Origin: CAYQJV01 sp964417925
GTDB taxonomy: Bacteria; Hydrothermota; Tepidihabitantia; B3-TA06; CAYQJV01
Length of the DNA stretch: 28,767 nucleotides
NCBI GenBank assembly: GCA_964417925.1
Contig: CAYQJV010000018.1
Span: 1 to 28,767, forward strand
Direction of reading: 5' to 3'
Shown: in pieces, positions 1 to 7,931 of the stretch
How the letters are laid out: each line of letters opens with the position of its first letter
How positions within the stretch are numbered: position 1 is the stretch's first letter
Translations under genes and position numbers: made by a program
The notes under the pieces: model-generated
Database searches by the model: none
What the model saw: only the letters and a program-made list of their open reading frames with translations
Told to the model about the DNA's origin: nothing

Positions 1-492
1 GATATAGTTATTCTTAGACCTTCTGCCATATATGGGCCAAGAGATACTGAAATGCTTGCGCTTTTTAAAACGTATGTGAAAGGTTTTAAAATTTATCCAG
101 GAAAAGGAAAATTGTATCTTTCCTTAGTTTATGTAAAAGATGTAGCAAATATGGTTAAACTTGTTATTGAAAACAAAGTTTCCTCTGGAGAAATATTCTT
201 TATATCTGATGGAGTTGTATATAATTTAGATTACATTTACAAAGTAATGGAAGAAATAACTTTAAAAAAAGCAGTTCCCCTTACAATTCCTTTGTTCGCC
301 CTTCCACTTCTTACATCTTTATTTTTTGCAAACTCTGCAATGACTTATGATAAGATTCAGGATTTAAAGTATAGATATTGGATTGTCTCCATTGAAAAAG
401 CTCAAAAGATACTTAAATTTCAACCTCAGTATACTCTTAAAAAAGGATTAAGGGAAACCATCAAATGGTACGAAAGAAAGGGGTGGATATGA
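1..492 (+). CDS. NAD-dependent epimerase/dehydratase family protein, C-terminal part (5' end outside window)
   Basis: The reading frame is open from base 1, so the N-terminal Rossmann nucleotide-binding part lies outside the window. The visible start reads IVILRPSAIYGPRD, the RPxxxYGPR signature that follows the catalytic YxxxK region in extended short-chain dehydrogenases that act on nucleotide sugars or sterol-like substrates. Next comes LSLVYVKDVANMVKLVIE, the usual VHVxDva stretch, and the end (KAQKILKFQPQYTLKKGLRETIKWY) matches the common C-terminus of the family, in which the last helix covers the substrate pocket. The substrate cannot be read from this fragment. A sugar-nucleotide role would fit the glycosyltransferase and deacetylase genes downstream, but that is inference. 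The TGA stop overlaps the ATG of the next gene as ATGA. Confidence 0.85.
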   Translation, partial: DIVILRPSAIYGPRDTEMLALFKTYVKGFKIYPGKGKLYLSLVYVKDVANMVKLVIENKVSSGEIFFISDGVVYNLDYIYKVMEEITLKKAVPLTIPLFALPLLTSLFFANSAMTYDKIQDLKYRYWIVSIEKAQKILKFQPQYTLKKGLRETIKWYERKGWI

Positions 493-812
493 ATCAAAAG
501 AAAATCCTGCAAGAATTGGAAAAAATTGCAGAACAATTAGGAGCACGCATAATATTTGACAAAATTGAAGGAAAAGGAGGATACTGTAGATGTTATGAAG
601 AAAAATATATAGTTGTAAACAAATTACTCAATATTGATTACAAAATAGATATACTCGCGGAAGGAATAAGAGAACTTCCTTTTGAAGAAATATATATTAA
701 ACCTGAGATAAGAAAAATTCTTGACTTTTCTTATAATCAAAGTAAAATCAATAATGGAGGTAGGTATGGCACTGACAAAAGAAAGAAAAAAAGAGATAAT
801 AGAGAAATTTAA
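489..812 (+). CDS. small conserved-looking protein of unknown function upstream of rpsO
   Basis: A protein of 107 residues. The ATG at 489 is preferred because it forms an ATGA overlap with the stop of the epimerase gene and follows a GAAAGAAAGGGG purine run; an earlier in-frame start at 465 would only lengthen the overlap. The N-terminal helix (KKILQELEKIAEQLGARI) is followed by a Gly/Cys-rich turn, KGGYCRCYEEKYIVVNK, and then ILAEGIRELPFEEIYIKPEIRKIL. I recall similar short hypothetical proteins in other bacteria but cannot name a family or function. There is no signal peptide or membrane segment. The last 15 or so codons overlap rpsO in another frame and look low-complexity (Lys/Arg-rich), so the conserved part probably ends near residue 85. 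The rpsO promoter lies inside this gene. Confidence 0.7.
   Translation: MNQKKILQELEKIAEQLGARIIFDKIEGKGGYCRCYEEKYIVVNKLLNIDYKIDILAEGIRELPFEEIYIKPEIRKILDFSYNQSKINNGGRYGTDKRKKKRDNREI
721..748 (+). promoter_or_regulatory. predicted sigma70-type promoter of rpsO-pnp
   Basis: The -35 box TTGACT (721-726), a 16-bp spacer and the -10 box TAAAAT (743-748) lie inside the upstream gene. A start site about 7 bp after the -10 falls near 755, directly in front of the Shine-Dalgarno GGAGG (756-760) of rpsO (ATG at 766). The mRNA leader would be only about 11 nt. Box and spacer geometry is the same as in five other promoters in this window. Prediction by eye only. Confidence 0.55.
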
Positions 813-1035
813 AATACATGAAAAAGATACAGGCTCTTCTGCAGTGCAAATAGCACTGCTTACTGAAAGAATAAATATAATAAGTGAACACCTTAAAAAA
901 CACAAAAAAGACCATCACTCACGTCTTGGATTGCTTAAACTGGTGAATCGTAGAAGAAAATACCTGGAATATTTAAAAAGAACCGACCCTGATAAATACT
1001 ACTGGGTTATAAAAGAACTGGGCATAAGAGGATGA
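766..1035 (+). CDS. rpsO: 30S ribosomal protein S15
   Basis: An 89-residue protein, exactly the usual length of bacterial S15. It carries the family sequence MALTKERKKEIIEKFKIHEKDTGSSAVQIALLT in pieces, then the conserved LKKHKKDHHSRLGLLKLVNRRRKYLEYLK region that contacts 16S rRNA helix 22 and the h20-h22 junction. The start at ATG 766 is preferred over upstream in-frame codons because it gives the canonical N-terminus and has TGGAGGTAGGT directly before it. S15 is an early assembly protein of the 30S platform. Its TGA overlaps the ATG of pnp (ATGA), the classical rpsO-pnp pairing. In E. coli rpsO is autoregulated through its mRNA leader; the predicted leader here is too short for that. Confidence 0.98.
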   Translation: MALTKERKKEIIEKFKIHEKDTGSSAVQIALLTERINIISEHLKKHKKDHHSRLGLLKLVNRRRKYLEYLKRTDPDKYYWVIKELGIRG

Positions 1036-3161
1036 TATCTAAAGTAATAAATATAGGAGATAGAGAATTAAGAATAGAAACCGGTCATCTTGCTAAACAA
1101 GCAGACGGAAGTGCACTGGTACAGTATGGAGAAACTGTTGTTCTCGTAAGCGCAGTATACAATAAACAACCTTTTGAAGAATACATAGACTTTGTTCCTT
1201 TAACAGTAGATTATAGAGAACTGTATGCAGCTGCAGGGAAAATACCGGGGGGCTTTTTCAAAAGAGAAGGGAGACCACGGGAAAAGGAGATACTTGTTTC
1301 ACGACTGATAGATAGATCAATAAGACCATTATTCCCTAAGGAATTTAATCATGAAATTCAAGTAATAGGACTTCTTTTATCCTCTGATCAGGAAAATGAA
1401 GCAGATATTCTTGGAATTATTGCAGCCAGTGTGGCTCTTTCCATTTCTGAAATTCCCTTTAATGGACCTATAGCTGCGGTAAGAATGGGATGGATAGACG
1501 GTAAATGGGTAGTAAATCCTACTATTTCACAAGTGGAAAATTCCAAATTAAATCTTGTGATATCAGGGACTGAAGAAGGTATAATTATGTTGGAAGGCGA
1601 TGCCAAAGAATTCCCTGAAGATAGATTAATAGAAGCAATTGAAATAGGGCATAAAGAGATTAAAAAAATTTTAGAAACCATTCGTACACTTCAAGAAAAA
1701 ATAGGGAAAGAAAAGTTAAAATTAATAAAAGAAGAACCCGTGGATATACTCCAGGAGGTAAAAAAACGTTCTCTTGCTGAAGTTGAAAACATCAATACTA
1801 TAAAAGGAAAATTAGAAAGAAACAATGCAATGCGTGAATTAGAAAAAAAACTCATCGAAGAATTAGGAGAGAAATATCCAAATGCAGAACCCGTAATAAA
1901 GGCTGCTCTTGACAGTATCGCCAGAGAGGTAATGAGAAGAAAAATCATTGAAAAAGGTATAAGAATGGATGGAAGAACCCCTGACGAGTTAAGACCTATA
2001 TCCTGTGAAATAGGCATCTTACCGAGGACTCATGGATCTGCTCTATTTACGAGAGGAGAGACTCAATGCCTTGCAGTTACAACACTGGGAACTAAAAGTG
2101 ATGAACAATTTGTAGATGACGTAGAAAGAGAATCTACAAAATCTTTTATGCTTCATTACAATTTTCCTCCGTTTTCCACCAATGAAGTAAAACCCTTAAA
2201 AGGACCTTCAAGAAGAGAGATAGGGCATGGAGCATTAGCAGAGAGATCTCTACTTGCAGTTATCCCTCCTGAAGAAATATTCCCTTATACAATAAGAGTA
2301 GTCTCTAATATCCTTGAATCCAATGGTTCCTCTTCCATGGCTACGGTGTGTGGTGCCTCGCTTTCCCTAATGGATGCAGGGGTACCAATAAGAAAACCTG
2401 TGGCAGGAGTTGCAATGGGACTTATAAAGGAAGATACTAAAGAAGTAATACTTACAGATATATTAGGAGCAGAAGATCATTATGGAGATATGGATTTTAA
2501 AATAGCAGGTACTAACGAAGGTATAACAGGAATACAGTTAGATTTAAAAATTCCTGGAGTAGGATTTGAAACTTTACATAAAGCAGTCAAAAAAGCTACT
2601 GAGGCGAGAAAATACATTCTTGAAATAATGAAAAAAACAATATCTGCTCCAAGATCTGAAATTTCAAAATATGCACCAAGAATAATAGTATTTCCTATAC
2701 CTAAGGACAAAATAGGAGAAGTGATAGGTCCTGGAGGAAGAACTATAAGAAAGATAATAGATGCTACAGACACTACTATAGAAATTGATGATAAAACTGG
2801 AGAAGTTACAGTTTCAGGACCTAATTTTAACTCTGTAGAACAGGCAAAGAAAATGATAGAAGAAATTACACAAGAAGTTGAACTGGGTAAAATATACAAA
2901 GGAAAAGTAACCCGGGTAGCGAATTTCGGTGTGTTTGTAGAAATACTGCCAGGCAAGGAGGGACTTATTCACATCTCCCAACTCGGTGGGATAAGGGGAG
3001 AAAAAATACAGGAAAAGTTTAAACCAGGAGATACGGTGCTCGTAAAGGTCATCAACATAGATGACCTTGGAAGAGTAAGTCTTACTACAAAACTTATCCC
3101 TGATGACACCTCATCTCCTTATAGAAAAAAACCAACCTTCAGGTCTAAGGGTCGTTTCTGA
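1032..3161 (+). CDS. pnp: polyribonucleotide nucleotidyltransferase (PNPase)
   Basis: A 709-residue protein of typical length. PNPase degrades RNA 3' to 5' by phosphorolysis, releasing nucleoside diphosphates, and is part of RNA turnover complexes. The domains are all present in order: RNase PH 1 (about 10-140), the alpha-helical domain (about 145-310), RNase PH 2 (about 320-540) with the catalytic GDMDFK stretch (D486 and D488), a KH domain with GxxG in VIGPGGRTIRK (about 563-573), and an S1 RNA-binding domain (about 619-690, KGKVTRVANFGVFVEI). The C-terminal tail is short and basic. The start ATG overlaps the rpsO stop, so translation is likely coupled. The 3' end overlaps the next gene by 59 bases in another frame, which is longer than any other same-strand overlap between confidently called genes here. 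Confidence 0.98.
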   Translation: MISKVINIGDRELRIETGHLAKQADGSALVQYGETVVLVSAVYNKQPFEEYIDFVPLTVDYRELYAAAGKIPGGFFKREGRPREKEILVSRLIDRSIRPLFPKEFNHEIQVIGLLLSSDQENEADILGIIAASVALSISEIPFNGPIAAVRMGWIDGKWVVNPTISQVENSKLNLVISGTEEGIIMLEGDAKEFPEDRLIEAIEIGHKEIKKILETIRTLQEKIGKEKLKLIKEEPVDILQEVKKRSLAEVENINTIKGKLERNNAMRELEKKLIEELGEKYPNAEPVIKAALDSIAREVMRRKIIEKGIRMDGRTPDELRPISCEIGILPRTHGSALFTRGETQCLAVTTLGTKSDEQFVDDVERESTKSFMLHYNFPPFSTNEVKPLKGPSRREIGHGALAERSLLAVIPPEEIFPYTIRVVSNILESNGSSSMATVCGASLSLMDAGVPIRKPVAGVAMGLIKEDTKEVILTDILGAEDHYGDMDFKIAGTNEGITGIQLDLKIPGVGFETLHKAVKKATEARKYILEIMKKTISAPRSEISKYAPRIIVFPIPKDKIGEVIGPGGRTIRKIIDATDTTIEIDDKTGEVTVSGPNFNSVEQAKKMIEEITQEVELGKIYKGKVTRVANFGVFVEILPGKEGLIHISQLGGIRGEKIQEKFKPGDTVLVKVINIDDLGRVSLTTKLIPDDTSSPYRKKPTFRSKGRF

Positions 3162-4359
3162 ATTAATCCCCCATCTTCACTCTGTATCCTTTGGGTTATT
3201 TTTCAAGCAGGGTTCAAGGTATGAACCTAAGGAATTCGCAGGTATATCTCATTTAATAGAACACATGCTTTTCAAAGGTACAAGAAAGAAAACATCAAGA
3301 GATATTCTTTTTCTACTTGAAAAAAAGGGAGGATTAAGTGACGGGTTTACAGGAAAGGAAATATCTGGAATATACATAAGAGCACCAGAGGATGCATATA
3401 GAGAACTTGCAAATTTAATAAAGGAAATCGTGGAAGAACCTTCTTTTGATTCAAAAGAGTTGGAAAAGGAAAAACTAATTGTCCTTTCCGAAATGAAAAG
3501 CTCAAAAGAAGACCCAGAAGAAAGAGTATTTGATCTATTGTCAGAAGCAATTTTTGAAAACCACCCCTTAGGAAGATCAATTATAGGGGAAAAAGAAACA
3601 ATAATTAATATAACAAGAGATGAAATAATTAAATTTTATTATGAAAATTATAATGTAGAAAATACATTATATATATCGGTAGGAAAATTTGACAATAACT
3701 TCTATCCAGATATTAAAATCAAAAAGGGAAAACCTAACACTCCCTCTACGCCTACTCAGTGTAAGAAAAAAATGAAAATGGAGCCAAGAAAAGATTTAAC
3801 ACAAGTTCATGTTGCTATAGGAACAATGGTTCCCGGAATAAAATCTAAAGAAAGGTATTCCCTTTCTTTGGCTTCTACTGCTTTAGGAGGAGGAATGTCT
3901 TCAAGACTTTTTCAAACAATGCGTGAAGAAAAAGGACTTGTATATTCTATATCTACTTTCTATAATGCATATGAAGATATAGGTTTATTCGGAATATATT
4001 TTGTAATAGATAAAACCAAACTTTATCAAAGTTTTGAAGTTTTAAAAAATGAAATTGAAAAAATAAAAAAAGAAGGATTTAAAAAAGAAGAAATAAAAGT
4101 GGCAAAAAGTCTTGTAAAAAGCTCTATAATACTTGGAATGGAAAATCCATATTCCCGAATGGTGAGAATAGCCAATTGGAAATTACTTACCGGAGAAATT
4201 CCAGATATAGAGGAAACATTAAAAATATATCAAAGTAAGAACGCAGACGAAGTTTCTGAAATCTTCAATAAATTTTTTTCTTCTCAAGAAAAGTCTATGG
4301 CTCTTGTTGGGGCTATAGAGGAGAATATTTTAAGTAATAAAAAAATTGACATCTTTTAA
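3103..4359 (+). CDS. M16 family zinc peptidase (processing-peptidase-like)
   Basis: A 418-residue protein of the pitrilysin/M16B family. The inverted zinc motif HxxEH is HLIEH (H50, E53, H54), and the distal ligand E130 lies 76 residues later in LSEMKSSKEDPEE, exactly the family spacing, so the enzyme should be active. The substrate-binding region of the second half is present as GGGMSSRLFQTMREEKGLVYSI. There is no signal peptide, so it is probably cytoplasmic. Members of this group next to rpsO-pnp are common in bacteria (mlpA in Bacillus). The ATG at 3103 is the only reasonable start before the conserved SGLRVVSE strand, which forces the first 19 codons to overlap the end of pnp. The natural substrate is unknown. 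Confidence 0.93.
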   Translation: MTPHLLIEKNQPSGLRVVSELIPHLHSVSFGLFFKQGSRYEPKEFAGISHLIEHMLFKGTRKKTSRDILFLLEKKGGLSDGFTGKEISGIYIRAPEDAYRELANLIKEIVEEPSFDSKELEKEKLIVLSEMKSSKEDPEERVFDLLSEAIFENHPLGRSIIGEKETIINITRDEIIKFYYENYNVENTLYISVGKFDNNFYPDIKIKKGKPNTPSTPTQCKKKMKMEPRKDLTQVHVAIGTMVPGIKSKERYSLSLASTALGGGMSSRLFQTMREEKGLVYSISTFYNAYEDIGLFGIYFVIDKTKLYQSFEVLKNEIEKIKKEGFKKEEIKVAKSLVKSSIILGMENPYSRMVRIANWKLLTGEIPDIEETLKIYQSKNADEVSEIFNKFFSSQEKSMALVGAIEENILSNKKIDIF

Positions 4360-4369
4360 AGGAGGTAAT

Positions 4370-5560
4370 ATGATATCTAAGAGAGGTAAGAATATGCCTC
4401 CTTCTCCTATCAGGAAACTTGCTCCTTTAGCTGAAGATGCAAGGAAAAGAGGAATCCATGTTTATCACCTCAATATAGGACAGCCTGACATTCCTACCCC
4501 AAAAGAATTTTTTGACGCATTAAAAAACTTCAAAGAACCTGTTCTTAGTTATGGACCATCAGGAGGTATTGTAGAGTTAAGGCTTGCTGTTGTGGATTAT
4601 CTTGCAACTTATGGAATAGAGATAGAGCTGGATGATGTGTGGATAACTACAGGAGGAAGTGAAGCATTGCTTTTTTCATTTCTTGCTTTAACAGATCCTG
4701 GAGATGAAATACTTGTATTTGAGCCTTTTTATACAAACTATAATGGCTTCGCCAACGCAGCGTCGGTAAAACTTGTTCCTATAAAGCTTGATGTGGAAAA
4801 GGGATTTAGAATTCCACCTGAAGAGATAATAGAATCTTATATAACCTCCAAAACAAAAGGAATTATAATATGCAATCCTAATAATCCCACAGGTACTGTG
4901 ATGACCGAAGAAGAGATGTATGTAATAAAAAGAATCGTTGAAAGACATAAACTTTTTTTGATTTCTGATGAAGTATACAGAGAATTTGTTTACGATGGGA
5001 AGCATCATATAAGTGCTCTTACCCTTCCAGGTATAGAGGATAGAGTAGTAATTACAGATTCCATATCAAAAAGATTTTCTGCTTGTGGTGCAAGAATAGG
5101 TTTTGTAATTTCACGAAACAGAAAAATAATGCAAACCATTCTTAAGTTTGCCCAAGCAAGACTATGCCCTCCTACGCTTGATCAAATAGGAGCAGTATCT
5201 CTTTTTAAAGCCATGCCTAAATTCATAAAATCTATTATAAACGAATTTGAAAGAAGAAGAAATATCCTTTATGAAGAACTTAAAAAAATTCCGGGAATTA
5301 CGGTACATAAGCCAGAGGGAGCGTTTTATACTGTAGTAAAACTTCCAGTAGATGATTCAGAGAAATTTGCAAAATGGTTACTTCAAGAGTTTTCAAAAGA
5401 CAAAAAAACTGTTATGATTGCCCCTGCTTCAGGATTTTATGCCACACCTAATGCAGGTAAAAATGAAGTGAGAATTGCTTATGTATTAAAGGATGAATTA
5501 TTAAAAGATGCATTAAAAATACTTGCAGAGGCAATACATTACTATTCCAAAAATATATGA
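4370..5560 (+). CDS. PLP-dependent class I/II aminotransferase
   Basis: A 396-residue fold-type I aminotransferase. The start is ATG 4370 because AAAGGAGGTAAT stands directly in front of it; an upstream in-frame codon at 4346 lacks this. Visible motifs: LNIGQPDIPTP near the N-terminus, YGPSGG, TTGGSEA (phosphate-binding turn), NPNNPTGT, ISDEVYREF (Asp binding the pyridine N) and SISKRFSACGARIGF with the Schiff-base lysine at K234. The C-terminal EVRIAY holds the arginine that binds the substrate alpha-carboxylate. The closest relatives by motif are aspartate/alanine-type enzymes of the I-gamma group. The amino acid used cannot be told from sequence alone. Its TGA overlaps the next gene's ATG (ATGA). 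Confidence 0.93.
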   Translation: MISKRGKNMPPSPIRKLAPLAEDARKRGIHVYHLNIGQPDIPTPKEFFDALKNFKEPVLSYGPSGGIVELRLAVVDYLATYGIEIELDDVWITTGGSEALLFSFLALTDPGDEILVFEPFYTNYNGFANAASVKLVPIKLDVEKGFRIPPEEIIESYITSKTKGIIICNPNNPTGTVMTEEEMYVIKRIVERHKLFLISDEVYREFVYDGKHHISALTLPGIEDRVVITDSISKRFSACGARIGFVISRNRKIMQTILKFAQARLCPPTLDQIGAVSLFKAMPKFIKSIINEFERRRNILYEELKKIPGITVHKPEGAFYTVVKLPVDDSEKFAKWLLQEFSKDKKTVMIAPASGFYATPNAGKNEVRIAYVLKDELLKDALKILAEAIHYYSKNI

Positions 5561-6684
5561 GAATTCTTCAAGTATCTGAACACTATTTCCCTTATGTAGG
5601 AGGAATTTCAGAACATATTCATTTCCTTTCCAAAGAATTAAGGAATAGAGGACATCAAGTAGATATTCTCACTTCAAAAATGAAGAATACCCCTAAAAAA
5701 GAAGATAATGTTTACAGGATAGGAACCAGTATAATAATCCCGATGAATAAATCTTTTTCCAGATTAACAATACATCCATTGGCTCTTGTACATATAAGAG
5801 ATTTCTTAAGAAAACATAGATATGACATTGTACATATTCATGGTTCTCTTGCTCCTACTTTACCAGTGTTTACCCTCAAATATTCAAAATACTGTAACTT
5901 TGCTACATTTCATGCATGGCATGAAAAAAGTACAGGTTACAAAATATTTAGGCTTTACCTTTACAAAAATTATTTTAAAAAACTTGATGGTATAATTGCT
6001 GTATCAAAAGCAGCAATGCATACCATGGCAAAATACTTTCCTGGTGAATATAGAATTATTCCAAACGGTATAGATATTGAACTATACTCTCCTAAAAAAT
6101 CAACTATTAACTCTCCTCAAGGTTTTCCCAAAATTCTTTTCGTAGGAAGATTGGAACCAAGGAAAGGGCTTAAATATCTTTTAGAAGCAATGCCAATTAT
6201 TACTTCTGAATTTCAAAATGCCCGTTTGGTAATAATAGGAAAAGGTCCCCTTGAAAAGGTATATAAAAAAATGGTAAAGGACGAATTAAAGAAAAATATC
6301 ATATTCAAAGGGGAAGTAACAGAAAAGGAAAAAATAGAGTATTACAGATGGTGTGATGTATTTTGTGCTCCATCTATAGGACACGAAAGTTTTGGAATAA
6401 CCTTGCTTGAAGCCATGGCAACTGCTAAACCTGTGGTATGTTCCAGAATCCCAGGCTACTCAGAAGTAGTAGAAGAAGAAAAAGATGCATTATTGGCAGA
6501 ACCTAAGAATCCACAAAGTATTGCGAAAAACATAATACTTCTTGCGAAAAATCAAGATTTGCGTAAAAAACTTGCAATGAATGGAAGAGAAAAAGCAAAA
6601 AAATACTCTTGGAAAAAAATAGCAGAAAAAATAGAAAATTATTACCTTGAAAAGTTACATCAAAAATTGTCCCGTAGTTCTTGA
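5557..6684 (+). CDS. GT4-family glycosyltransferase
   Basis: A 375-residue GT-B fold retaining glycosyltransferase. The N-terminal domain opens with ILQVSEHYFPYVGGISEHI, the glycine-rich acceptor loop of the family. The C-terminal Glycos_transf_1 domain begins around FPKILFVGRLEPRKGLKYLLEA and carries the EX7E pair E277 and E285 in HESFGITLLEAMA, which binds the nucleotide-sugar donor. There is no membrane segment. It probably adds a hexose to a lipid or polysaccharide at the inner face of the membrane; donor and acceptor are not predictable. It is coupled to the aminotransferase by ATGA and overlaps the deacetylase gene by 38 bases, so the two sugar-related genes are probably co-expressed. 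Confidence 0.93.
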   Translation: MRILQVSEHYFPYVGGISEHIHFLSKELRNRGHQVDILTSKMKNTPKKEDNVYRIGTSIIIPMNKSFSRLTIHPLALVHIRDFLRKHRYDIVHIHGSLAPTLPVFTLKYSKYCNFATFHAWHEKSTGYKIFRLYLYKNYFKKLDGIIAVSKAAMHTMAKYFPGEYRIIPNGIDIELYSPKKSTINSPQGFPKILFVGRLEPRKGLKYLLEAMPIITSEFQNARLVIIGKGPLEKVYKKMVKDELKKNIIFKGEVTEKEKIEYYRWCDVFCAPSIGHESFGITLLEAMATAKPVVCSRIPGYSEVVEEEKDALLAEPKNPQSIAKNIILLAKNQDLRKKLAMNGREKAKKYSWKKIAEKIENYYLEKLHQKLSRSS

Positions 6685-7414
6685 ATTTCACAACGTAACA
6701 GATAAAAAAGTATTTGGCATTACAAATATTAAAAAGAAAAAATTTTTGGAAATATTGAAATTATTGAAAGATAACTTTAACATTTTAGAACCACACGAAA
6801 TAACTGCTAAAAAAAGTGGGATAATAATTTCATTTGACGATGGTTTTAAAGAAATATATACAGAAGTTTTTCCACTATTCAAAGAAATAAATATAAAAGC
6901 CATAGTTTCTATAATAACAGGATACATTGGCAAAAAAAATGCATGGGACCTTTTTGGTGGAAATTTGCAACATATGGAAGAGAAAGAATTATGCGAACTT
7001 GATAAACACAAATGGTTAATTGTATCGCATGGCATGTACCATAAAGATTTAACTCGTTTAGATGATAAATCACTTGAATTTGAATTAAAAAAATCAAAAG
7101 ATGTTTTAGAACATCTCCTACATCATAAAGTAGAAGGAATTGCTTATCCTTTTGGAAGATTTAATAAAAGAGTGGTATATATGGCTAAAAAAGTAGGATA
7201 TAAGTTTGGACTTGCAGCAGCTTCTAAAATCCAAGATGGAATTCCTGAAGAAATGAAAATTTACAGAATCCCTATTTATAGTATTGATCCACTTTTTATT
7301 ATAAAAAGAAAAATAGAAGAAGGAATATGGAAAAAAATTGACCACCTGAAAAATGTTCTGATGAATAAAATTGCTCTCTTTACGATATTCTTTAAAATGA
7401 GGAAAGGCCTATAA
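6647..7414 (+). CDS. polysaccharide deacetylase family protein
   Basis: A 255-residue carbohydrate esterase 4 (NodB-type) protein. The metal and catalytic motifs are intact: motif 1 SFDDG (D64, D65), motif 2 HGMYH (H128 and H132, the HxxxH metal pair) and motif 3 YPFGRFN (167-173). The start must be the TTG at 6647, inside the end of the glycosyltransferase gene, because the family strand CPVVLEFHNV begins only eight residues later and no other start codon is available. There is no signal peptide, unlike secreted peptidoglycan deacetylases, so it may act on a cytoplasmic glycan or lipid-linked intermediate made with the adjacent GT4. Its last 23 bases overlap the 3' end of the convergent DUF4388 gene. 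Confidence 0.9.
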   Translation: MKSYIKNCPVVLEFHNVTDKKVFGITNIKKKKFLEILKLLKDNFNILEPHEITAKKSGIIISFDDGFKEIYTEVFPLFKEINIKAIVSIITGYIGKKNAWDLFGGNLQHMEEKELCELDKHKWLIVSHGMYHKDLTRLDDKSLEFELKKSKDVLEHLLHHKVEGIAYPFGRFNKRVVYMAKKVGYKFGLAAASKIQDGIPEEMKIYRIPIYSIDPLFIIKRKIEEGIWKKIDHLKNVLMNKIALFTIFFKMRKGL

Positions 7415-7931
7415 TGTCTTTCTTTATAAGAGATGTAATTATTTTTAATATTTGCTGTTTATTTTTCTCATTTTCTATAATCTCATAAAGAGCTTTTTTA
7501 CCATCTATTTTTGCCACTACATGCCATTCTTCGGATGTAAGTTCTACATATTCTTTATCTTCTGGTAAGTCCTTAAGAAAAGGTATTTGATTTAAACTCT
7601 TAATGTACTTTTTTATCTCCTTTTCCTCATCTATTTCCCTGGTAACATCGAGAAGTATCTCCTTCAATGAAACTCCAATACCTTTTTCTACTTCTGTTTC
7701 CTGTTCGGTATCTAAAATAAACCTTCCCTCTTTCCAACTCAATATCTGTTTTAAAGCTTCTCTTCCTTTAAGTGAGTCAATTCTAACCATTTCAAGAATG
7801 CCATCCTTTATAAATATTATTCCTTCTCTTCCTTCTGCAAATATTCTTAATAAACCTTTACCTGGACCATTCATTATCATTTCAAGAATCTCTATCACTG
7901 AATAATCTTTTAATGAACCATCCAATCTCAT
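7392..7931 (-). CDS. DUF4388 domain protein
   Basis: A 179-residue protein. The N-terminal 100 residues match the DUF4388 (PatA N-terminal-like) pattern: LDGSLKDYSVIEILEMI, then GKGLLRIFAEGREGIIFIKDGILEMVR, then GREALKQILSWKEGRFILD. The C-terminal part, LTSEEWHVVAKIDGKKALYEII, resembles the small helical/wHTH-like module that often follows this domain. Proteins of this kind are common in FCB and delta-proteobacterial groups and are linked to signalling and gliding by association, but no biochemical role is established. It is last in the minus-strand unit. Its ATG overlaps the stop of accA (ATGA), and its 3' end overlaps the convergent deacetylase gene. Confidence 0.85.
   Translation of the reverse strand: MRLDGSLKDYSVIEILEMIMNGPGKGLLRIFAEGREGIIFIKDGILEMVRIDSLKGREALKQILSWKEGRFILDTEQETEVEKGIGVSLKEILLDVTREIDEEKEIKKYIKSLNQIPFLKDLPEDKEYVELTSEEWHVVAKIDGKKALYEIIENEKNKQQILKIITSLIKKDIIGLSSF

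Noticed and set aside
2480..2956. Long antisense open frame within pnp, and similar ones in accA, murA and other genes
   Set aside because: These are antisense shadows of clearly conserved genes with no family motifs or ribosome-binding sites.
4346..4374. TTGACA with TATGAT 17 bp later, before the aminotransferase gene
   Set aside because: The -10 overlaps the ATG at 4370, so the transcript would start inside the gene, and the spacer differs from the 16 bp of the other promoters.
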